Shown piece by piece: positions 25,588-34,501 of a DNA stretch of 64,000 nucleotides. A program made the position numbers and the translations under genes. Each line of letters begins with the position of its first letter. The stretch's first letter is position 1. The notes below the pieces were generated by a model. That model was not told the DNA's origin. It did not search any database and was given only the letters and a program-made list of their open reading frames with translations. This stretch comes from CAXTPV01 sp965276715 (GTDB taxonomy: Bacteria > Pseudomonadota > Alphaproteobacteria > Acetobacterales > Acetobacteraceae): positions 2,232,001 through 2,296,000 of the forward strand of contig OZ255622.1 in NCBI GenBank assembly GCA_965276715.1, read 5' to 3'.

Positions 25588-26225
25588 GCGCGGGAGTGGC
25601 TTTCGGCGCGGCACAGGAGAAAAAGGCCCTGCTCGCCGAACATGTTGGCGAGCCAGACATTGCGCCGCCAGGGGGCCTTGCGGCCGGCCTCGTCGACGGC
25701 AAGCCAGCGCTCGACGGCACAGCCTTCGGCCTCGGCAAGTGCCAGGAAGTCGCGGATGGTGCAGGGATGGATGTTGGGCGTCTCGTACCAGGGGCGCGCC
25801 CAGGTCTGGGTCATCGGCATGCGGCCGGTCCGGAGCAGTTGCAGGCGAAGCTGCCAGTGACCGAAATTGGGAAAGCTCACGATGGCATGGCGGCCGATGC
25901 GCAGCATCTGGCTCAGCACCTCGCGCGGCCGCTCGACCGCCTGCAGCGTGCGCGACAGCACGACATAGTCGAAGGCGCCGTCGCGGTAGTGGCGAAGGTC
26001 CTGGTCGGCGTCGCCGTGCATGACCGGCAGGCCGAGACCGATGGCGCGGGTGACGGCGTCCATGTCGATCTCGATGCCGCGCGCGTCGCAGCCGCGGGCG
26101 CGCGCGAGATAGGCGATCAGGCTGCCGTCGCCGCTGCCGATGTCGAGTACGCGCGCGCCGGGCTCGATCATGCCGGCGATCAGGCGCTCGTCGAGCCGCG
26201 GGCCGCGTTCGGCGGTGACGCTCAT
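25584..26225 (-). CDS. metW: MetW, partner of homoserine O-acetyltransferase
   Basis: 213 aa SAM-dependent methyltransferase-like protein: VLDIGSGDGSLIAYLARARG, GIEIDMDAVTRAIGLGLPVM, GDADQDLRHYRDGAFDYVVL, SFPNFGHWQLRLQLL and WYETPNIHPCTIRDF. MetW associates with MetX in methionine synthesis in proteobacteria. The start at ATG 26225 overlaps the metX stop by four bases. Confidence 0.9.
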   Translation of the reverse strand: MSVTAERGPRLDERLIAGMIEPGARVLDIGSGDGSLIAYLARARGCDARGIEIDMDAVTRAIGLGLPVMHGDADQDLRHYRDGAFDYVVLSRTLQAVERPREVLSQMLRIGRHAIVSFPNFGHWQLRLQLLRTGRMPMTQTWARPWYETPNIHPCTIRDFLALAEAEGCAVERWLAVDEAGRKAPWRRNVWLANMFGEQGLFLLCRAESHSRA

Positions 26226-27430
26226 GGCGGCAGCGCGCCGTGGTCGGCGGCAACGCCCGAGAGGAAGCCGCGGACGACGCGGTCGAGATCGGGCTCGTCG
26301 AGCAGGAAGGCGTCGTGGCCCTTGTCGCTGGCGATCTCGACGAAGCTGACATTGGCGCCGGCGCGGTTGAGCGCATGCGCCAGCGCGCGGGCCTGCGCCG
26401 TCGGGAACAGCCAGTCCGACGAGAAGCTCACCACGCAGAAGCGCACCGGCGTGCCGCGGAAGGCGTCGGCGAGCTCGCCGCCATGGTCGGCCGCGAGGTC
26501 GAAATAATCCATCGCGCGGGTGACGGTCAGATAGGAGTTGGCGTCGAAGCGGCGGACGAAGGCGCTGCCCTGGTGGCGGAGATAGGACTCGACCTCGAAC
26601 ATCTCGCCGAACAAGGACAGCTTGGTGTCGGCGTTGTAGGGGTCGCGACGCAGGCGCCGGCCGAATTTCCGGGTCAGCGCGTCCTCCGACAGGTAGGTGA
26701 TGTGCGCCATCATCCGCGCGACCGCGAGGCCGCGCTCGGGCTTGACGCCGTGCACCCAGTAGCGGCCACCTTGCCAGTCCGGATCGGCGAAGATCGCCTG
26801 ACGGCTGACCTCGTTGAAGGCGATGTTCTGTGCCGAGTGGAACGAGCCGCTGGCGATGGCGAGGCAGGCGCGCACCCGGCCGGGGAACGTCGCCGCCCAT
26901 TCGAGTGCCTGCATGCCGCCCATCGAGCCGCCGACGACAGCAAGGAGCTGCCCGATCCCGAGCGCGTCGACGAGCAGCGCCTGGGCGCGGACCATGTCGC
27001 GTATGGTGATCGGCGGGAACTCGGTGCCATAGGGTTCGGGGCTCTCGGGATGAGTGCTGGCGGCGCGCGGGCTGGCGGGCCCGGTCGAGCCCATGCAGCC
27101 GCCGAGCACGTTGGCGCAGATCACATAGGTGCGGTCGGTGTCGATCGGGCGGCCGGCCCCGACGAGCGCACTCCACCAGCCGGGCTTGCCGGTGACGGGA
27201 TGGCGTTCGGCGACATACTGGTCGCCCGTCAGCGCATGGCAGACGAGGAGCGCATTGCCGCGGTGAGCGTCGAGCGTCCCGTATGTACAGTAGGCGATGT
27301 CGAGCGGTGCCAGGTGCACGCCGCACTCAAGATCGATGCCCGCCTCGATGCGCAGGCACCGGTGTTCGGTCGTGGGCGTACGCGCGCCGTCCGTGTCCGT
27401 TCGGGCCATATCTATCGGCGGTTGATCCAA
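26222..27430 (-). CDS. metX: Homoserine O-acyltransferase MetX
   Basis: 402 aa alpha/beta hydrolase-fold enzyme acylating homoserine in methionine synthesis. The nucleophile motif is VVGGSMGGMQALEW; other conserved parts are YGTLDAHRGNALLVCHALTG, GSTGPASP, FSSDWLFP and the C-terminal GHDAF histidine. It starts at TTG 27430 (GGAG 6-9 nt upstream) or ATG 27409. No SAM-II riboswitch pattern was recognised in the short gap to the divergent glycosyltransferase. Confidence 0.92.
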   Translation of the reverse strand: MDQPPIDMARTDTDGARTPTTEHRCLRIEAGIDLECGVHLAPLDIAYCTYGTLDAHRGNALLVCHALTGDQYVAERHPVTGKPGWWSALVGAGRPIDTDRTYVICANVLGGCMGSTGPASPRAASTHPESPEPYGTEFPPITIRDMVRAQALLVDALGIGQLLAVVGGSMGGMQALEWAATFPGRVRACLAIASGSFHSAQNIAFNEVSRQAIFADPDWQGGRYWVHGVKPERGLAVARMMAHITYLSEDALTRKFGRRLRRDPYNADTKLSLFGEMFEVESYLRHQGSAFVRRFDANSYLTVTRAMDYFDLAADHGGELADAFRGTPVRFCVVSFSSDWLFPTAQARALAHALNRAGANVSFVEIASDKGHDAFLLDEPDLDRVVRGFLSGVAADHGALPP

Positions 27431-27552
27431 GGCTGCTCCGGCGGCGTCCTCGCGGGTCTATAGGGGGCCGGCCCGGAAGGGAAGCGAAGGCACCAGACAC
27501 GTCTCAATCTTTATTCGATACAGTTACGATATGATAATGTAAGCGCTGTCGA

Positions 27553-30500
27553 ATGGCCCACGGCGGACAGACACGGCGCGGCGACGGCGCACCAGCGGCG
27601 GACATCACGCTGGTCCGGGATTCGGGGCTGTTCGACGCGGTCTTCTATGCGATCTCGAATCCCGACTTGACGGATCTCGGCGAACGGGCAGTCGCGCACT
27701 ACTGCGTCCAGGGCTGGCGCGAGAACCGCAAGCCCAATTTCTATTTCGATCCCGCCTGGTATCTGTCGCAGAACGAGGATGTGCGCGAGGCCGGCATCGA
27801 GCCGTTGCTGCACTACCATCTGAAAGGCGAGGCGGAAGGTCGGCGTCCGTGCCCGCTCTTCGATCCGGGCTGGTATGGAGCGGCGCACAGCGTGCCGGAC
27901 GGCGCGGGAAGGCTCGCGCATCTGCTGGTGCATCGCTGCTCGGGACGGGCACGCGCGATCGCCGAATTCGACGCGACCTTCTACCTGCGGACCTATCCCG
28001 ACATCGCGCAGGCCGGAATCGACCCGTTCGAGCATTATCTGGTGCAAGGCTTTCGCGAAGCACGCCGTCCGTTCGACGGGTTCGACCCGCAATTCTACCG
28101 GCACCGGTATCTGCGCGGGATGCCGGACGCGAACCCCTTGCTGCACTTCATCGCCCACCGCGGGGAGCGCGGCATCCATCCGAGCCTGCCGGCGGGCGAG
28201 ACCACCATCGCGCGGGAGGTCAGGCGCAACACCGGTCCCGATGGTGCCTTCGCGACGCGTGCGCCGGTGCCGCGCGGCGCGGCGCGCCGCGCCCGCGTGC
28301 TGGCCTATTACCTGCCGCAATTCCACGCCGTGGCCGAAAACGATGCCTGGTGGGGCGAGGGTTTCACCGAATGGACCAATGTCGCGCGTGCGCTGCCGCG
28401 TTTCGCCGGCCACTACCAGCCGCGGGTGCCGCGCGACCTCGGCCACTACCGGCTCGATGCGACCGGTGCCCGCGATACTCTCGCCCGGCAGATCGAGCTC
28501 GCACGAGGCGCGGCGATCGAGGGTTTCGTGTTCTATTTCTACTGGTTCAACGGCCGGCGGCTGCTCGAGACGCCGCTCGAGACGCTGCTTGCCGACCCGG
28601 CGCTCGACTTTCCGTTCTGCCTGATGTGGACGAACGAGAACTGGACGCGGCGGTGGGACGGATCGGCTGACGAGATCCTGATCAGCCAGCATTACGGCCA
28701 TGACGACGAGCTGGCGTTGATGGCGTGCTTCGCGCGGCATTTCGCCGATCCGCGCTACATCAGGATCGGCGGCCGGCCGCTGCTGATGGTCTACCGGCCG
28801 GGCTTGATCCCCGATGTCGCGCGCGCGGTCGCGCGCTGGCGCCATGCGCTCGCGGACGAGGACCCGATCCTGGTGATGTCGCAGAGCTTCGGCGATCTCG
28901 ATCCGCGGCCGTTCGGCTTCGACGGCGCGATCGAGTTCCCGCCGCACAAGATCTGCGAGGGACTGACGATCATCAACCCGCAGCTCGACATCCTCGATAC
29001 CGACTTCCATGCGCAGGTCTATGATTATGCCGACACCGCACGGTCGTCGCTGTCGGCTCCCATGCCCGACTACCCGCTGATCAAGACCGTCGTGCCGTCG
29101 TGGGACAACGACGCGCGTCGTCAGGGTGGCGGCCTGGTGCTGCATGCGTCGACGCCGTCGCTCTACCAGGACTGGCTCGAGCAGCTCGTGCTGCGCGCGT
29201 CCGACCACGCGTTCTTCGGCGAGCCGCTGGTGTGCATCAACGCATGGAACGAGTGGGCCGAGGGCGCCTATCTCGAACCGGACCTGCATTTCGGCGCGGC
29301 CTACCTGAATACAACAGGGCGCGCGATCACCGGTGCGGCAGCCGCCGAGCGGCTCCTGCTGGTCGGTCACGACGGGCTGCGCCACGGCGCGCAGATGCTG
29401 CTGCTGGAGCTGGCGCGATCGCTGGTTCGGCGGCACGGCGTCGCGATCGACATTCTCCTGCTCGGGCCGGGCCCGCTGGAGGCCGAGTTCGCTTCATTGG
29501 GACCGACGCGTACGATGGCGCACGGCGACGCGCTCGCCGGTCATCTGCGCCTCCTCAAGCGGCACGGCATGACCGCGGCGGTGGTGAACTCGCTCGCCTC
29601 GAGCGAGGTCTGCGTGACGCTGGCCGCCCAGGGCACGCCGTGCGTCCTGCTTGCGCACGAGATGCCCGGCCTGCTGCGCGAGAAGGGGCTGCTCCCGGCG
29701 GCGGCCGAGGCGCTGGCGCGCGCGGACGAAGTGGTGGTCGCCGCGCGCGAGATCGCGACGTCGCTCGCGCACGCGACCGGGTTCGCGGGCGAGCGCGCGC
29801 TGGTGTTGCCGCAGGGCCTCTACCGTTCGGTGGATTTCTGCCGCCTGCGCCGCGCCGCCGTGCGCCAGAGGCTGCGGATCGGCGAGGATGACCTCGTCGT
29901 GCTCGGCCTGGGCTATGCCGACTTGCGCAAGGGCTTCGATCTGTTCCTGCAGCTCTGGCGGATGATGTCGCGGCCGCGCCGCCGGCGGGGGGCTCCCGGG
30001 GTCCACTTCATCTGGGCAGGCGGGATCGATCCGGATCTGCGCCATTATCTGGGCGCCGAGATCGATGCCGCGATCGAGACCGGACATTTTCATATGCCGG
30101 GTTTCGTCGACGAACCCTCCGACATGCTGCTGGTGGCCGATTGCCACGCGCTGACATCGCGCGAGGATCCGTATCCGAGCGTGGTTCTCGAAGCGATCGC
30201 GTCCGGCCTGGAGACGGTGGCATTCGAAGGCACCGGCGGCATTCCGGCCCTGCTGAGGCGGGAGTCGGCGGGAAGCGTGGTCGCGCGCGGCGACCTCGAC
30301 GGGTTCGCGCGCGCGCTGCTGTCGTCGGGGCGCGGCGCGTCCGTCCCGCACCGGCGGGCGGAGCGGATCGCCCGGGCGCCGCTCTTCTGTTTCCGCGACT
30401 ATGCCAGCCGAATCCTGCATCTGGCGCGACCCGGCATGCTCGACGTGTCGGTGGCCGTATTGAGCTTCAACTACGCCGCCTACATGCCGGGACGCATGGA

Positions 30501-31299
30501 CAGCGTGTTCGGCCAGACCCATCCGGTGCGCGAGATCCTCGTGCTCGACGATGCATCCAGCGATGCGAGCGTCGAGCGAGCGCGCGCGGCCGCGGCGGAA
30601 CACGGCCGCGAGATCGCGCTCGTGGTCTCCCCCGTCAACAGCGGCAACCCGTTCGCCCAGTGGCGCGAAGCGGCCGAGCGCGCGCGCGGCGAGTGGCTCT
30701 GGATCGCCGAGGCGGACGATGCGGCAGAGCCGCGGTTCCTGCAGGTGCTGGCCGAACGCCTCGCCGCGGTGCCGGGGGCCGTGCTCGGCTTCACCGACAG
30801 CCGGGTGATCGACGCGAGCGGGACGCCGATCTCGTCAAGCTACCAGGACTATTACCGGCAGAGCGCGTGCCTCGCGCTGTGCGCGGACGGCGTGCACGCG
30901 GGACCGGCCTTCCTTCGGGCGTGCCTCGCCGAACGCAACCTTATCCTCAACGCGAGCGGGGTGCTGTTCCGGCGGTCGGCGCTGCGGGCGGCCATCGCCC
31001 GCTGCGCCGATGACCTGCAGTCGATGCGGGTCGCCGGCGACTGGAGGGTGTACGCCGAGATGCTGAGCGCGCCGGACAGCCGGGTGGTGTACGTGGCGTC
31101 CCCGCTGAACATCCATCGGCGTCACGACGCCAGCGTGACGCACCGGCTCGCAGCACGGCGGCATCTGGTGGAAGTGAGCCAGGTGCACGCGGCGATCGCG
31201 CGGCTGGGCGACATCGGTGAGCGCGATCGTGCCCGCCAGCGCGCCTACCGGGCCAGGCTGCGGTCGCAGTTCGGGCTTCGCGTGGCGTCACGCCGATAG
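27553..31299 (+). CDS. Trimodular glycosyltransferase (WbsX-like + GT4 + GT2)
   Basis: 1248 aa. Residues ~25-215 hold four repeats with the pattern FDxxxYxxxxPDxxxAGxxPxxHYxxxGxxExRxP. A WbsX/GH99-like domain covers ~246-585 (YYLPQFHAVAENDAWWGEGF, EWTN, MWTNENWTRRWDG, NAWNEWAEGAYLEPD). A GT4 domain spans ~597-950 (GLGYADLRKGFDLFLQLWR, SREDPYPSVVLEAIASGL). A GT2 domain begins at ~963 (VAVLSFNYAAYM, VLDDASSDAS, EADD). It probably builds surface polysaccharide. No signal peptide or membrane helix is seen, so cytoplasmic. There is no clear ribosome binding site before ATG 27553. It stands alone rather than in a polysaccharide cluster. Confidence 0.85.
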   Translation: MAHGGQTRRGDGAPAADITLVRDSGLFDAVFYAISNPDLTDLGERAVAHYCVQGWRENRKPNFYFDPAWYLSQNEDVREAGIEPLLHYHLKGEAEGRRPCPLFDPGWYGAAHSVPDGAGRLAHLLVHRCSGRARAIAEFDATFYLRTYPDIAQAGIDPFEHYLVQGFREARRPFDGFDPQFYRHRYLRGMPDANPLLHFIAHRGERGIHPSLPAGETTIAREVRRNTGPDGAFATRAPVPRGAARRARVLAYYLPQFHAVAENDAWWGEGFTEWTNVARALPRFAGHYQPRVPRDLGHYRLDATGARDTLARQIELARGAAIEGFVFYFYWFNGRRLLETPLETLLADPALDFPFCLMWTNENWTRRWDGSADEILISQHYGHDDELALMACFARHFADPRYIRIGGRPLLMVYRPGLIPDVARAVARWRHALADEDPILVMSQSFGDLDPRPFGFDGAIEFPPHKICEGLTIINPQLDILDTDFHAQVYDYADTARSSLSAPMPDYPLIKTVVPSWDNDARRQGGGLVLHASTPSLYQDWLEQLVLRASDHAFFGEPLVCINAWNEWAEGAYLEPDLHFGAAYLNTTGRAITGAAAAERLLLVGHDGLRHGAQMLLLELARSLVRRHGVAIDILLLGPGPLEAEFASLGPTRTMAHGDALAGHLRLLKRHGMTAAVVNSLASSEVCVTLAAQGTPCVLLAHEMPGLLREKGLLPAAAEALARADEVVVAAREIATSLAHATGFAGERALVLPQGLYRSVDFCRLRRAAVRQRLRIGEDDLVVLGLGYADLRKGFDLFLQLWRMMSRPRRRRGAPGVHFIWAGGIDPDLRHYLGAEIDAAIETGHFHMPGFVDEPSDMLLVADCHALTSREDPYPSVVLEAIASGLETVAFEGTGGIPALLRRESAGSVVARGDLDGFARALLSSGRGASVPHRRAERIARAPLFCFRDYASRILHLARPGMLDVSVAVLSFNYAAYMPGRMDSVFGQTHPVREILVLDDASSDASVERARAAAAEHGREIALVVSPVNSGNPFAQWREAAERARGEWLWIAEADDAAEPRFLQVLAERLAAVPGAVLGFTDSRVIDASGTPISSSYQDYYRQSACLALCADGVHAGPAFLRACLAERNLILNASGVLFRRSALRAAIARCADDLQSMRVAGDWRVYAEMLSAPDSRVVYVASPLNIHRRHDASVTHRLAARRHLVEVSQVHAAIARLGDIGERDRARQRAYRARLRSQFGLRVASRR

Positions 31300-31330
31300 G
31301 TGCGGCGTGAGGGCTGGATCGGCAGGACGA

Positions 31331-31630
31331 TCAGCGAAGGCGCTCGAACGCCCGGCGCAGCGACATGGTCGCCTCGTCGACCGGCAGCGCGCCACGCTCG
31401 ATCATGCCGTTTCGCCACCCGTGCCAGTAGGAACGCGAGCGGTCCAGACGCCCCGGCGGACTGCCGTGCACGCCATCGAGATAACCCTCGAGGATCTCAC
31501 CCTCGTCGAGCGTGCGGAAATCCTCGATCGTCGCGACGGGACGAGACCTGTCCGTCTGGGTGCGGGCCGGCAAGGGAGGCGCCACGTCGGGCCGCCTCAC
31601 GTTCGAGACCTCAAGTTTTGTTGTCCGCAT
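31331..31630 (-). CDS. Small unknown protein, weakly Rmf/CrpP-like
   Basis: 99 aa. The C-terminal half reads ILEGYLDGVHGS, then DRSRSYWHGWRNGMIERG, a pattern recalling ribosome modulation factor-like small proteins with Y-x-x-G and W-x-x-G-x-R-x-G signatures. The N-terminus is charged and probably disordered. Divergent from the FeeM-like gene across 61 bp. The assignment is tentative; it could be an unrelated small protein. Confidence 0.5.
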   Translation of the reverse strand: MRTTKLEVSNVRRPDVAPPLPARTQTDRSRPVATIEDFRTLDEGEILEGYLDGVHGSPPGRLDRSRSYWHGWRNGMIERGALPVDEATMSLRRAFERLR

Positions 31631-31691
31631 GCATCAAATCGCCTTCTTCAATGTCGGTGTCGAGTGGTTCAATCTCTCAGGACTGTAAAAG

Positions 31692-32438
31692 ATGAGTTTC
31701 GTTTTGCCGTCTAAAATTGCGCAACGCGAAGACGACTTTGCGACACGATCGTTGCGTCACTCCGGTCGGTGCTATCTTGCGCGATTGGCGGTCGACGACG
31801 CAACACGTCGCGAGGCCTTCAAGTTGCGTTACCACAGCTATCTCGACCAGGGCCATATCAGGCCGAACCGGACGGGAATGTTCGAGGATCGTTATGACGG
31901 CTTGCCGAACAGCCGCATCGTCGTCGTCCATGACGAGATCGGGCCGGTCGGATCGGTGCGCGTCTGTCTGCTCGGGCGTCCGGGCATGGTGTCCCCGGCG
32001 AGCAAGGCCTTCCCCGCGGAGCTCTCGTCGCTACTCGAGACGCTTCCCACCGACGGTTTCGCCGCCGAGATCACACGACTGGTCCGCAGTCCGGCCGCCG
32101 CCGACGACCAGGCGCTGGTGTTCCTGCTCTACCGTCTCGCCAACTATATCGGCTTTGTCGAGCGGGTCGCCCTGTTGCTCGCCTCCGTCCGGCGCAATCA
32201 CGCGGTGTTCTACAAGCGGCTGGGTTTCGAGGTCGCATCCGAACCGCGCCCCTATCCGGGACTGACCTGCGAGATGCAGCTGATGCAGTCGGGCCGAGAG
32301 GCCTACGAACGCAGCTTCGCCCGCTTTCCGCTGATGGACCCGTTCGCGCCAGGCGCGGAGGCGCTCGATGGCTTGCTGCGCGGCGAGAGCGTTCGGATCT
32401 CGCTGCTGCCAGGCGCGGAGCGGAGGCTGGCCTCCTAG
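31692..32438 (+). CDS. FeeM-like N-acyl amino acid synthase / GNAT family protein
   Basis: 248 aa. Motifs AFKLRYHSYLDQGHIRPN, GPVGSVRVCLL, AAEITRLVRS, RNHAVFYKRLGFEVASEPRP and PGLTCEMQL fit the N-acyl amino acid synthase (FeeM) branch of GNAT enzymes, which condense acyl-ACP with an amino acid. Substrate unknown. AGGA lies 10 nt before ATG 31692. The gene is short of partners: no acyl carrier protein gene nearby. Confidence 0.72.
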   Translation: MSFVLPSKIAQREDDFATRSLRHSGRCYLARLAVDDATRREAFKLRYHSYLDQGHIRPNRTGMFEDRYDGLPNSRIVVVHDEIGPVGSVRVCLLGRPGMVSPASKAFPAELSSLLETLPTDGFAAEITRLVRSPAAADDQALVFLLYRLANYIGFVERVALLLASVRRNHAVFYKRLGFEVASEPRPYPGLTCEMQLMQSGREAYERSFARFPLMDPFAPGAEALDGLLRGESVRISLLPGAERRLAS

Positions 32439-32451
32439 GAAGACGCGTCGG

Positions 32452-32807
32452 TCAGCGGGCGAGTTCGCGGCGTTCGGCCTCGCTGAAGACGCGGCCGCGC
32501 GTCAGGAAGCGCACGCCGTCGGGCGCTTCGAGCGAGAAGCCGGACCCGCGTCCGGGCACGACGTCGATGATGAGCTGCGTGTGCGACCAGACCTCGTGCT
32601 GCGCCGCGCCGATATAGACCGCGGCACCGCCGATTTCGCCCAGCAGCACGTCCTGCGCGCCGGTCCTGAACTCGCCGGCCGGGTAGCACATCGGGGAGCT
32701 GCCGTCGCAACAGCCCCCCGACTGGTGGAACATGAGCACGCCGTGGACGTCGCGAAGCCGTGCGATCACTCGCTCGGCCGCCTCGGTCGCGACGACGCGC
32801 TCGACCA

Positions 32808-32808
<1 letters not shown>
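32452..32808 (-). CDS. DUF779 protein, downstream partner of aldehyde dehydrogenase
   Basis: 118 aa. It has the DUF779 hallmark HQSGGCCDGSSPMCYP (about residues 25-40) and VWSHTQLIIDVVPGRGSGFS, with four cysteines that could bind metal. It overlaps the aldehyde dehydrogenase stop by one base (TGATG). Family members are regularly encoded behind ExaC/AcoD-type aldehyde dehydrogenases; their function is not established. Confidence 0.88.
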
Positions 32809-34328
<1,520 letters not shown>

Positions 34329-34501
34329 CGGAATTCTCCCTTTCTGTACGGCTTCAGCCGCTTGATGATCGAGTTTGCGCCTTCGACTGGCGACCGGTCC
34401 AGTGTCTTGCGCGGAGACGGTTGGCAACGAGGCAGCTATGATCGCCGTGAACGACAATGGCGGCGCGGCGCGCGCCCGCAACAACGACGGAGCTTTGCCT
34501 G

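Noticed and set aside
27431..27552. SAM-responsive riboswitch before metX
   Set aside because: The short gap does not show a SAM-II or other known pattern that I could match; left unannotated.
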